Of a DNA stretch of 64,000 nt, positions 44,401 through 53,132 are shown piece by piece. The stretch spans positions 1,103,001 to 1,167,000 of the forward strand of contig JAHDVF020001510.1 of NCBI GenBank assembly GCA_022606425.2. The letters are read 5' to 3'. The translations under genes were made by a program, and so were the position numbers. The first letter of the stretch is position 1. Every line of letters starts with the position of its first letter. The stretch comes from Lepidostoma basale. Taxonomy: Eukaryota; Arthropoda; Insecta; Trichoptera; Lepidostomatidae. The notes under the pieces were generated by a model. That model searched no databases, was not told the DNA's origin, and worked only from the letters and a program-made list of their open reading frames with translations.

Positions 44401-47400
44401 GCGATATGAGCAATCTTTCGGCGTGGATGAGACCATACTGTTACAACTAACTAACTAACTAACTAACCATCACGCCGTCTCCCCAAAAGGGTAGGCAGAA
44501 AGAATGGACTGTCACACTTTTATTGATGCGGCACTCCATCCTTCTCTTTTCGCTCCGCGGGAGACGCGGTGTGATGGGTTGCGAACCTCATCGCCACCAA
44601 TAGGCATCTCCCGCTGGCTGAGGAAGAAAAAGAATAAATACTTGACACGTGGAACATTTATCTTTTTTCGGTTTGAAAAAATAAAGATTGTACGAGTTAC
44701 AGAATGTACATCGAAAACCTCAAAAACATGTTTTAAAATTTAATAAATAAAATGGATATAAACAATGTTACTAAATCTTCTCCTAAATCATAAATTAAAT
44801 AAAGTAATTAAAAAAATCTGGCGTGATTGTAGATTACCTAGCAAGAAGTTACAGACTCCCAAGGTTATTATTATCTAAAGCTATGGAAGTATAAATAAGT
44901 TTATGGACATTTCATAAATTTAGTACACAATGAAATATGCATTTTTGAATTACTAATTGGTACATTGCTCTCATATTATAGAAAGGGTGTTTTATATACA
45001 GTAAGGAACTCAGCTTAATCTATGTATATACTGTTACATGATATCATAATATGTTACTTTTATTTTTAGTTTTATTTATACTTTTAATTTTGTTCTTATT
45101 TCTACTACTATTATTATGTTTAACTCTCAATCATTTTGTTTGACCGTATTTTGCCTTAGCTTGAATTCAATTAACTGTTTATTGTATTTGTGGTAGCATG
45201 CAATTGGTTTTATTTATTATTTTTCTTAATTAATATATTGATATCTCTGTATGCTGCCCTTACTGAATAAATAAATAAATAAACACCACAGATAGACCTT
45301 ATCGTCTCATTTCTAATCCGATCTCTGAGAGTTCTGCCTGCAATGATGCGGTATTAGCCGGCCGAGTTAGTTCTATTCCGCACGCTAAGCGGTTATTAGT
45401 ATTTTAACCTTAAATACGCATGTTTGCATATTATGATGAATATTTCAGGAACTCCTGTCTGATTGGATGGCCGCCCGATACCTGGAGAGTTTGGAGACCG
45501 GGGAATACATCCTCGGTTCACGCGCCATACACGAGTTTGAGTCTTATTTCCGGCAGAATCTTCCCGACACTTTGGACACGTGCTCACTCTGCAAGAAATA
45601 TGTCTTTCAAGTAAGTAATATTTTGCAAGTTTTTAACCATCCCTTTCCTATCCTGTCTAGCCAGGACACATTGCTTCTAATATATTTGATTTCTCTAAAT
45701 ATATGTTATTTATTGTTTCGGCATTCACTTTGTGGTAGGACATGATTAAATTGTAAATAAAACACTTGTTTTTCACCACGTGAGTATTACATTTTACACG
45801 ACTAGTTTCGGAAGCTACAGATGCTTACATCTACAAGTTTAAATATAAACTAAAGCATTAATATAACATATAACAATTGTCTGTACTGATAGAGGTGGGG
45901 GGGATTATGAGTGATTGGTGGCGGGGGTAAGTGAGGGGGTAGGGGTTCGAGATAACGGGAACATAGAAAGCAGGGGTGAGGAGTTTTGAAATAATATATT
46001 ATTTATTAGATTATTATTAGTATTTAAGTTTATCCCATGGGATCGTGATAAAAAATATATAGGTCAAACCGCGAGAAATTTAGGAAAAAGAATAAAAGAA
46101 CATCGTAGCGGTCTTGTAAGCAACTATTTTTCTGATTTTGCAAATCATATAATAGATACAAATCACTCTTTCAACTCACATAAACTCAAATTAATTCATC
46201 CAGTATCATATAAAGGACAAATAATGAATAACTTAAAAAACTTAGAAATCCAAAAAAAACTCCTCCATGGAAAATACTGTTATAGCCAGTTGCGGTACTC
46301 CCATAGAAGCCCAGAAGCCCGGCTTGCGTAAGAAATTTTAAATCAAAACCCCCAAATCTAAGTTATCATGCCCCCGCATAAACCAACAACACACCCCTCG
46401 CTCACTCGTTATATCAACAATGTTCCCATCAGACGTAAGAGGAATAGCCACAAGAGCTGAACCTCTGTTAGCCAGAAGAGGTTTTGATTAAAATTTTCTT
46501 ACGCAAGCCGGGCTTCTGGGCTTCTATGGGAGTACCGCCACTGGTTACAGCATATTATTTTTGGCAAATGAAGAAGATTTGCAAAAATTAACCACTCTCC
46601 AAAATAAAGCAATGTAAATAATTTTAACAAGAAGTAGATATGCCAGGATTAAAGCTAAAAATGATGACATTTAAAAAAATAATTATATGCTATGTTTCAT
46701 GAGATTCTCTTCAATTATCTCTCATTTCACTCCAGAGATAACTTTACAAATGATTATATGCAGTGTCAGGGTGTCTGAATAAGTGGTCTGGAAGAACAAG
46801 CGCATGCGTATTGACAGCTAGGAATTAGCAACCTATTCATGATATGTGCTGTAGAGACGCGGGCCGACACTGTACGAATCAAGGGTCTACTGAAGAACAT
46901 CTGAGATGAATGAAGGTCCTATGATCCATTACTGGAAAAATTCTCTGAGATCATGTCTATAATGCAGACATAATAAAAACTTGCGAAATAGAGGATATCG
47001 TTCGCAGGAGTAGATCCAGAAGAAGATACTGGAGGGACCATGTAGCCCGAATGGATAGTGACAGACTCGTATATACAGATGCTTATGAAATCCCATCCGG
47101 ACACCGTCCTCCTGGAAAACCACGTAATGAAATCAAATCAGTTTAACTAACTAACTAACTAACCATCACGCCGTCTCCCCGAAGGGGTAGGCAGAAAGAA
47201 TGGACTGCCACACCTTTCTTTCCTGACATATTTCTCTCGCTTCCTCAACATTCATACATCGTGTCATGCACGCGCGTCGATTTCTCTGACTCCTCACATG
47301 GCCGACATTCAATATTTGATTTATTTGATCGTGCCACGTTTTCCTTAGTCTTCCTCTATTTCTGGTACCATTTACATCATTAACATATAATTTTTTTACC

Positions 47401-48627
47401 ATTCTTTCTTCATTCATTCTTTCCATATGTCCAAACCATCTTAATGATCCTTTCATTATTTTGTTCATGACACCATCATTCGCACCGCATTCACTTCTTA
47501 TATTTCAAATCAGTTTATTAACTCAAAAGACATTACAAACAGCAAAATGTTTAAGGCATATATTGAGTAAGGGTAAAATACCTATTATAAAAATACAACA
47601 TAATACCAGGAATTTAGGGAGACAAGATACTTTCTAAAGTCAAGAGCATTTGTCCCCTGAACATACCTTCACTAATATGAAAGACGTCGATCTCCGAGGA
47701 GACCGCGTTCAGCACAGTAATTGCTCTTCCCACTGGTGTCACCAGAGGCAGATTGGTTCTGGTGGCCGGTAGGTAAAACAATCTGCTGTCGCTGTCGGAG
47801 AAATCTATCAGGGACAAAAAGACCAACATCCTCTAGCACGGCCGAGTTCTCGAAATATCCCCTGATTAATTTAAAGAAATGGGTAATGAGATGCCCATTT
47901 CTTCGAAGCTGTAGAGAATTAGTTCCGAGCATTCCCAAAAGAAACGCTGTGGGATAGAGCCACGGATAACTACCATACTCCCTCATGTAGAGATACCTCA
48001 GAAATTTTTTCTGAACCCTCTCCAGCATAACGGAATATCTCGCCTCGTGAGGACTCCGAAGCTGTAGAGAATTGGTTCCGAGCATTCCCAAAAGAAGAGC
48101 TGTGGGATAGAGCCACGGATAACTACCATACTCCCTCATGTAGAGATAGCTCAGAAATTTTTTCTGAACCCTCTCCAGCATAACGGAATATCTCGCCTCG
48201 TGAGGATTCCATATCACAGAACCACTTTCGAGTCTGCTCTGAACCAATGCGTTGTATAGGACTCTGAGCGCATTGGGATCTCTGAAAACTCTTCCGCCAT
48301 GCAGCAATGTCACAAATCCTCTTGATATGTGCACGAAAAGATGGAGAGACAGCTGGACCTCATCATCCCAGGAGACATGATTTCTGTGCCACCGATCGTT
48401 AGATCTATTAAAAGTAGAATATGGTTTCTATAATCCACTGAGTTCTCTCAGTGTGAAGATGTTTTATATTGTGTATATCGCTTATTCCTAGAGAAAATCA
48501 AAAAACTTGTTTTCGCTTGTTTCAGAGTGTGCAGTGTACCGAATGCGGGGAGCCATTTCATTCCTTCTGCATAGAGTTGTCTCTGCAGAGGATGAAGAAA
48601 TGGCCGTGCTGCAAAGCCGTACCGTAA
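38347..48627 (+). CDS. NSMCE1: NSMCE1/Nse1, SMC5/6 complex subunit, four exons
   Basis: Nse1 is the RING-like, winged-helix subunit of the SMC5/6 complex; with Nse3 and Nse4 it forms the head subcomplex that acts in DNA repair and genome stability in the nucleus. Four exons (97, 287, 162 and 102 nt) join in frame to give 215 codons plus TAA. Seen directly: an N-terminus MYGEMHKFLL matching the family's usual start, the conserved IRPL-like and RRTQNEISGE region in exon 2, the GEYILGSRAIHE winged-helix segment in exon 3, and Cys pairs CSLC and CTEC followed by HSFC in exons 3-4. Spacing of the first six zinc ligands matches the human protein as I recall it. The last pair reads CCKA where CxxC is expected, and the C-terminal tail is shorter than in vertebrates (about 266 aa). 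Introns of 4.6, 2.1 and 2.9 kb are full of repeats. Domain order, splice sites and phase all agree, so identity is firm; functionality of the RING is less sure. Confidence 0.93.
38640..41290 (+). repeat. Diverged tandem array of ~200-bp units in NSMCE1 intron 1
   Basis: A shared block recurs with a GGCGTCCATTTT-like start, then TTCCTTTGTT, CTTCTAGAACATTCTGG, AAAATC, TATTGATTTTAT and GCAGTGAAAATC. Starts of the GGC(G/A)TCCAT block lie near 39001, 39194, 39451, 39664, 39873, 40110, 40269, 40467, 40664, 40807, 41010 and 41212; two more decayed units sit near 38644 and 38838. Spacing varies from 143 to 257 bp and centres on 200. Units are strongly diverged, so the array is old. No coding frame or transposon ends were seen in it. 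Confidence 0.85.
41985..42092 (-). pseudogene. LINE-A fragment in intron 1
   Basis: GGTAGACAGAAAAGATAGAC, TTCCTGACATACTTCTC and TTCATACGTCGTGT. Confidence 0.6.
42248..42835. mobile_element. MITE-1 long, diverged copy in intron 1
   Basis: TCTCAATAGAGACGAAGACG, ACTTATGACCTGTCATTGG, CCCCATTCCACCTTTG, TCTCAATAG repeated at 42778 and 42811. Longer than other copies by duplications. Confidence 0.7.
43060..43346 (+). CDS. NSMCE1: NSMCE1 exon 2
   Basis: Follows a T-rich acceptor ending in TATAG at 43055-43059. Codes for the first winged-helix region: VISTINSQIRPL, RRTQNEISGE, and the helix with LYWRKLMEEI. It ends at CAG 43344-43346 with donor GTTAGC, in phase 0. The base composition is clearly richer in GC than the surrounding AT-rich intron DNA, as expected for a conserved exon. 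Confidence 0.93.
43420..44000 (+). pseudogene. LINE-A copy in NSMCE1 intron 2
   Basis: MAVHNGILLPTIMYGSEAW, VEMRSLRRM, YDRVSNENIRSECGANDGVM, KGSLKCFGHMERM, LYVNDVNGTRNRGRPRKTWH, ACMTRCMNVEEAR. It is joined at about 43996 to unrelated repeat sequence, giving the long chimeric frame at 43717-44331. Confidence 0.83.
43996..44290. pseudogene. LINE-F piece (-) followed by a further LINE piece (+)
   Basis: 43996-44088 in reverse codes for VEDIVRWRRSRRSAFGGNLW-like LINE-F. 44085-44290 forward codes for LDFLENRRTLNAMMLLHKII, LLCKLTLNTPTYRTNYAQ, a C-terminal motif of jockey/CR1-type LINEs. Confidence 0.65.
44285..44345. repeat. 61-nt near-perfect palindrome
   Basis: TTTGTATGTACAATC and GATTGTACATACAAA are the outer arms. 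The AT-rich middle is itself nearly self-complementary. Confidence 0.9.
44447..44625 (-). mobile_element. SINE-A in intron 2
   Basis: AACTAACTAACTAACTAACC tail, CCATCACGCCGTCTCCCC, ACTCCATCCTTCTCTTTTCG, GGTTGCGAACCTCATCGCC. 5' end cut at GCTGGC. Confidence 0.75.
44640..45250. other. AT-rich intron 2 sequence
   Basis: No recognised repeat; ends in AAATAAATAAATAAATAAAC at about 45268-45287. Confidence 0.4.
45449..45610 (+). CDS. NSMCE1: NSMCE1 exon 3
   Basis: Acceptor TTTCAG at 45443-45448, donor GTAAGT at 45611, phase 0 at both ends, 54 codons. Holds the second winged-helix part (ELLSDWM, GEYILGSRAIHE) and the first zinc pair CSLC of the RING-like domain. Confidence 0.94.
45755..45960 (-). 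repeat. Hammerhead-like cassette with ACTAGT core, then G-rich tract
   Basis: The - strand reads GTAGATGTAAGC, ATCTGTAGCTTCC, GAAACTAGTCGTG: an AAGC/GCTT stem, then GAAAC and a GTC, as in the ACCGGT cassettes but with ACTAGT. The + strand at 45892-45955 has runs G7, G5, G5 and G4. Confidence 0.45.
46047..46284 (+). pseudogene. GIY-YIG endonuclease fragment, Penelope-like
   Basis: A GIY-YIG nuclease nicks DNA for insertion of Penelope-like retroelements, where it is the C-terminal domain after the reverse transcriptase. The frame has no ATG. Seen: KKYIGQTARNLGKRIKEHRS with the YIG, the catalytic Arg and a Glu-His, then FANHIIDTNHSF, and NNLKNLEIQKKLL whose Glu would be the metal-binding residue. 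The GIY half is missing on the N-terminal side and the end is cut near a hAT-like insertion at 46287. No reverse transcriptase was found nearby. It lies in NSMCE1 intron 3. Confidence 0.75.
46287..46543. mobile_element. hAT-like MITE with 48-bp TIRs and 8-bp duplication
   Basis: Ends are CAGTTGCGGTACTCCCATAG and, inverted, CAGTGGCGGTACTCCCATAG; the match runs on through AGAAGCCCGGCTTGCGTAAG. Flanks GTTATAGC (46279-46286) and GTTACAGC (46544-46551) differ at one base. An 8-bp duplication with CAGTGGCG ends is the hAT pattern. At 257 bp with no gene, it is non-autonomous. Confidence 0.88.
46552..46765 (+). pseudogene. LINE C-terminal fragment
   Basis: SIIFLANEEDLQKLTTLQNK and AM, then stops and decayed remains. 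LQ-x-LQNKAMR is the thumb-region motif of jockey/CR1-type reverse transcriptases. Confidence 0.6.
46940..47133 (+). pseudogene. LINE-F fragment
   Basis: CEIEDIVRRSRSRRRYWRDH, VARMDSDRLVY, GHRPPGKP. Confidence 0.7.
47145..47505 (-). mobile_element. LINE-A insertion with 11-bp target duplication
   Basis: CAAATCAGTTT stands at 47134-47144 and again at 47506-47516. The insertion has the (GTTA) tail and a 100-codon open frame reading MNKIMKGSLRWFGHMERMNE, LYVNDVNGTRNRGRLRKTWH, GHVRSQRNRRACMTRCMNVE, EEAREICQERKVWQSILSAY, PFGETA, stop. It is 5'-truncated, inserted by target-primed reverse transcription into a LINE-D tail. One of the youngest-looking copies here. Confidence 0.92.
47506..48345 (-). 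pseudogene. LINE-D with in-frame 153-bp tandem duplication
   Basis: A 220-codon frame (47672-48334) reads GGRVFRDPNALRVLYNALVQ, SRLESGSVIWNPHEARYSVM, LERVQKKFL, YPWLYPTA, MLGTNSLQLR, and then SPHEARYSVMLERVQKKFLR again. The repeat unit is 51 residues, joined in frame, with few differences. Then HLITHFFKLIRGYFENSAVL, VPVGRA-like, SSEIDVFHI. The 3' UTR reversed is at 47510-47640. Confidence 0.87.
48526..48627 (+). CDS. NSMCE1: NSMCE1 exon 4 (terminal)
   Basis: A pyrimidine-rich acceptor ends in TTTCAG at 48520-48525. The exon codes for SVQCTECGEPFHSFC, then a 12-residue linker and WPCCKAVP before TAA 48625-48627. It supplies zinc ligands 3-7; ligand 8 is Ala instead of Cys. A weak GTAATT at 48624 could in principle be a donor to a further exon, but nothing downstream was recognised. 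Confidence 0.88.
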   Translation, partial: SVQCTECGEPFHSFCIELSLQRMKKWPCCKAVP

Positions 48628-48845
48628 TTTATTTTAAATATTTGAATGTTTGTAGTACATGCACGAGTATTATTGAACTCCTTACCTAGTGCCAAAGTGT
48701 ATTTAAAAAAAAAACCTTTACTATGTAATTTATACATTTTATTAACACATTGTCTGGGGGTAAATTTGCGTTCACATTACCACACATAGATTGTAAATGA
48801 AAAATAATGATAACAACTACAGTGAAACTTAGTTATAACGAGGTA

Positions 48846-49015
48846 GAAGTGGTAGAAGGCAGCTGTCCTGGCTGCGGAACATCAAAGAGTGGACAGGAAT
48901 AACAAGAGTTCGGAATCTGTTCCAATTGGCGCAGGATAGATATGCCTTTGCTGCAGTGATGGCCAACGTTGGGGGGACCTGACACGGCACCGAAAGAAGA
49001 AGAAGCACTGCTTAT
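48846..49015 (+). pseudogene. LINE-H fragment
   Basis: GRRQLSWLRNIKEWTGI, RVRNLFQLAQDRYAFAA, ending GGGGGGACCTGACACGGCAC and AAGAAGAAGAAG. Confidence 0.75.
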
Positions 49016-49194
49016 TATATCAGAGAATAGGTATTTTTAAATGCTTACAAATACAGCGAAACCCGAATTTTACGTCCCCGTATTTAACGTTTTCCTGCCG
49101 ATTGCGTTTAATTTTTTCAGTCCTGATATATTTTAGTACATTTTTTACCTGCTTTTACATCAAACATATTCAAAATATACGATTTAAGCGCGCT

Positions 49195-49345
49195 TGACAA
49201 TGAGTCGGCGCAGTAGAAACGTGATTGATCGGCGAGCGACGTTGTAATTAGTCAGCGTGCGACATTGTAATTGGTCGGCATATGGCGTGCAATGTGGTGA
49301 TTGGCCGACATACGACGTGCAACGTGGTGATTGGCTAACATTCGG
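49195..49345. repeat. ~30-bp minisatellite rich in ATTGG (CCAAT)
   Basis: About five units of GTGCAACGTGGTGATTGGC and variants, each with ATTGG or ATTAG. Followed by TCGACTCGATTTGTAACGC. Confidence 0.75.
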
Positions 49346-49850
49346 CATCTGTCGTTTGGTTTTCGACTCGATTTGTAACGCTTCGATCATTTCGACATTA
49401 TTCGCAATCGATCAATCAATTTTGTTTTGTTTTATTCGTTAAGTTAATTACGTTTACATTTTCCCTCCATTTACATTTTTTTCTGTCCCTTAAAAAATGT
49501 AAAATAGGGGTTTCACTGTTTACCCATCTCACGAAGACATGAATTATCTGGAGCAGTCGCATAAAAATGAATTATATCTTTGGTGAGCTTCCACAGTATT
49601 ACTTTCTGTAGGAAGCCCAAAAGTTAGCAAGCCCTCGTCAACACTCACAAAATCATCAATTAAAAGAAATCTGAATTAACAGAAAAATGTAATACTCGTA
49701 TGTGTGTATCTAATGTGTAAATAAATTCTAATTGCGTTTTTTTTATTGAATTGCAACTTATTATGTTATGTGACCGCTCCGGATACTTCATGTCTTCATG
49801 TGATGGGTATGTTTGTAAGCATTTTAATAGATCTCTGATCTTCTTCTTCT
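49346..49850. other. No feature seen
   Basis: AT-rich, short frames only, no known repeat. Confidence 0.4.
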
Positions 49851-49854
49851 TTTC

Positions 49855-50700
49855 TCGTCCTGTCACACCTCCGTGGTGCATAGGGCCTCAAGGAACCTTC
49901 TCCACCCGACTCTATCGCATGCCTGATGCCTAACATCATCCCAAGCCTGCCGTCTTAACCTCGTCCTGCAGGGCTCTTCTCCAGGTGGCTCTAGGTCTGC
50001 CTCGCTTTCTTTTTCCCCCCATAGGGGACCAGTCTAATGCACCCTGAGCGATACAGGCTGGGTTCCGTCTCAGAGTGTGACTGATCCACTGCCATTTACG
50101 TCTAGCGATCTGTTCTCTAATTGGCTTTTCGCCTGCCATAGTCTAGAGAGCGGCATTTGACACTGTTTGGGGCCAATAGATTTTGAATATTGAGCGTAGG
50201 CACCTATTTATAAACACCTGGAGTTTACCAATAACGGCCGCGGTAGACTTCCAAGTCTCACATCCGTACAGCAGTACGCTTTTAACGCTACTGCTGAATA
50301 TTTGGAGCTTGAGCTTTCTCGAAATGATACCGGAGCGCCATACAGGGCGAAGCATAGCGAAAGCTCCCCTTGCCTTGTTAAGTCTGCTGGCTACATCTTC
50401 CTCCGTACCTCCCGAGCCCGCTATCATGCTACCGAGGTAGCAGAAGCTGGTCGTAGTCATGAGGGGGACGCCGTGGAGCAAGATTGGGGTAGAATCATTT
50501 GTGGACACTCGTAGGTCCACTGTCTTGGACATGTTAATCTTGAGACCTAATTTTGCCGCTTCCTCGTGAAGTCTACAACCGCTCTGCATCCACCCGGTTT
50601 ATCGAAAGCAAACAGAGGTCATCAGCATAATCCAGATCCTCCAACTGGGTATCACGTATCCATGGAATGCCACGAGGACCGTCAAAAGAAATAATAAAGA
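49855..50700 (-). pseudogene. LINE-J, reverse transcriptase with YADD and C-terminal part
   Basis: Reading the - strand: RGIPWIRDTQLEDLDYADDL (motif C near 50615-50630), then in the next frame EEAAKLGLKINMSKT, LLHGVPL, FCYLGSMIAGSGGTEEDVAS, RLNKARGAFAMLRPVWRS, LLYGCETWKS, INRCLRSIFKIYWPQ, REQIARRKWQWISHTLRR, GRPRATWRRALQDEVKTAGL and RVGWRRFLEALC. Frames break near 50590 and 50140. A GAA-rich tail is at 49843-49853. RTE/CR1-like placement is a guess. It is the longest continuous reverse-transcriptase part in the window. Confidence 0.85.
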
Positions 50701-50851
50701 ATAGATCTCTGATATAACGAGTAAATTCAGTTGGTCCCATCTTCCTCATAATAACCAAGTTCGACTGTATTCTATATTTAAGAGTTCGCAAAAAGGGTAT
50801 TTTTACCCTTTCTACTGGCAACCACCAGTCCACGAAACGGGTATTTGTAAA

Positions 50852-50960
50852 CTGAGATCTTTCAGAAGAATGTGCGGTAAATCTTTCAAATATCGAAGTG
50901 TAAGAAATGAAAGAATATCTAATGATGAAGTAAAAAAGGAATGTAAACCTTTCCCAAAGA
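50852..50960 (+). pseudogene. LINE-A variant fragment
   Basis: LRSFRRMCGKSFKYRSVRNE, ISNDEV. Nearly the same as 52250-52345. Confidence 0.7.
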
Positions 50961-51258
50961 CATTGTGTTAAAATACCATATTCGTTTAAGAAAATCTATT
51001 GTAAACGGGTGTTCTATTTTTTTTACCATGTACATTATTTTAATATTTTAATTTTTATACCAATCATATCTTTTAATCAATCTATTTAGCCCGTTGGCTA
51101 TTGATATTTTATTAATATTATTATTATTATTAACTGTTTTAAAAAAGGGAAAAGCATGACACTTTCAAATTTTCATTTGTATAATTATTTTAAGAATTTG
51201 TATATTGAAAGAAGGGTGCTTAATTTTGTCATTGAAAACAATCCCCTAAAAAGCTAAG

Positions 51259-51412
51259 ATCGGGTGGTCGTCTAGTGGGCTGAACGTTTGGCTCCTGATC
51301 CAAGGGACTTGGGTTGAAGCCTGATTCATTTTTTATAATGGGCAAAAAATATTTGGTTCATATTGAAGATTGTAAAATTAATTATAATAACATTTTTAAG
51401 AAAATCAAATGA
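51259..51412 (+). mobile_element. SINE-C copy
   Basis: GGGTGGTCGTCTAGTGGG (box A), GGCTCCTGATCCAAGGGAC, GGGTTGAAGCCTG (box B-like), and a 3' part ATTGAAGATTGTAAAATTAA. Confidence 0.65.
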
Positions 51413-51459
51413 TTTTACTGAAATCTCTTGATGGACGTTCATTTTAAATAATAATTAAA

Positions 51460-52165
51460 TAAAAACAATGTTTTTTTAACCCTCCCTTCCCTGTGATGGG
51501 TATCTTTGCAACATTGCTTCTAATAACCATCAATATCTCTATAAATATAATAAATACAAGGTTAAGATTTTAGGTATACCTTCATAATATATTTACGCAT
51601 TGATTAAAAATATTATATTAATAATAATCAAAATTTATCGGGGACATCGGAGGTATTTTGTGAACATCGGAAACAAAATTCGTAGCGCTGTGTGCGCGAC
51701 ACTATATTCGCATCTCACTCTTGCGTACTTCACTGTGGAAGCGCGAGGAGCTCAATGTTCTCATTGCCCGGCAGTAGCTCTCGGGCTTGCAACCAGAGTG
51801 GACCTATGCCCATCCCGTGAGCATTGCCAGATGTTTTTTTTAAAAATGTTTTTAGCAAATAAATCTCAATTATTCAAAAATTTTGCTTCAATTATAATTA
51901 ATTAAGCGGATTAGCTATGAATGTTCTTATTTTTCGAATTTAAAATCGCTAATTTTTTTATTATGTACTGACTACCCAACACAGGAACGCGCGATTTATT
52001 TTAGCACCGTAAGGGAAAGGTTAACTACTTCCACTTTTATGTTTATTTTGACAGCAACCGCTTTCGCCAGGTTCGCTACTTCGGCATCGACAGACTGGTC
52101 TGTCGATGCCAGCAGCAAAGACGAAAGTGGAAGTATAATAGTTTAAAAACATTGTTTTATTTCAT
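51460..52165. repeat. Repeat K copy with hammerhead-like foldback end
   Basis: Same blocks as 22975-23400: CCCTCCCTTCCCTGTGATGG, TCGGAGGTATTTTGTGAA, TCGGGCTTGCAACCAGAG. At 52020-52165 AACTACTTCCACTTT and AAAGTGGAAGTA are reversed around GCATCGACAGACTGGTCTGT, a perfect small hairpin. Confidence 0.7.
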
Positions 52166-52189
52166 TATTATCTAATAACATTGGTTAAA

Positions 52190-52545
52190 ATCTATGGTAT
52201 TACAAAATGGGATTGTATTTAGATACAAAAGTAGAAAGCATATGTCAAAACTGAGATCTTTCAGAAGAATGTGCGGTAAATCTTTCAAATATCGAAGTGT
52301 AAGAAATGAAAGAATATCTAATGATGAAGTAAGAAAGGAATGTAAAGCGGATGAATGTGCGATTCATAAAATTATGAAAGGGTCACTAAGATGGTTTGGA
52401 CATATGGAACGAATGGATGAGGGAAGAATGGTTAAAAAGATATACACAAGTAGTGTGAATGGAAAAAGTAGTCGAGGAAGGCCAAGGAAGACATGGCATG
52501 ACATCAAAGACTCGACCGCATATTTGACCTGCCCCTTGTAAAACT
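52190..52545 (+). pseudogene. LINE-A variant, 115-codon frame
   Basis: LRSFRRMCGKSFKYRSVRNE, VRKECKADECAIHKIMKGSL, RWFGHMERMDEGRMVKKIYT, NGKSSRGRPRKTWHD, then diverges; no tail. Confidence 0.83.
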
Positions 52546-52574
52546 ATCATACTTGTGAAGACTTGTACTCAAGT

Positions 52575-52980
52575 GTTGTTGGCACGTGCGCGTATCCCTA
52601 GCGGTTTGTACATTTTAGGTACATTATTTTTTCTCGAGCACGTACGTGATACGTGATAGCGCAGAATGGTACAGTCAAAGTGTGCGTATCACGTACGTTC
52701 ATATGCTTAGGACGGTTAATGTAATGTTACATTTTAATTACTTATTTATTTAATTATTTTCTAATTTTGTTCGTGTTCTGGTCATTATTGACATATCTTC
52801 GTACATTTTAAGAGGAGGAGCCTTAGTTTATTTTTATTTCATGTTTTCATTTTATTTTATTTGAATAAAAATTACAAACATTACAGACATAATTCCAGAT
52901 CGTTTGCAATTACATTATAAGAATTTATAAGAGCTTAAAAAACCCCAATAATAATTAAAAATAATCATAACATTGATATT
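52575..52980. other. ACGTG-rich patch, then AT-rich sequence
   Basis: Seven ACGTG/CACGT words at 52581-52705, partly arranged as an inverted repeat (GAGCACGTACGTGATACG against GTATCACGTACGTTC). The rest shows nothing recognised. Confidence 0.35.
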
Positions 52981-53132
52981 GCATCCCTGAGGCAACTCAC
53001 ACTATCACGAAATATGTCGACCTCCGAGGCGACCCGATTAAGCAAAAAGATTGCCCTACCCACAGGCATAACCATTGGCAGGTTGGTTCTGCAGCGCGGC
53101 AAATAAAACAATCTATATAAGGTTCCTAAGGT
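52980..53132 (-). pseudogene. LINE-D relative
   Basis: The - strand has decayed RLFYLPRCRTNLPMVMPVGR, AIFLLNRVASEVDIFRD. Confidence 0.7.
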
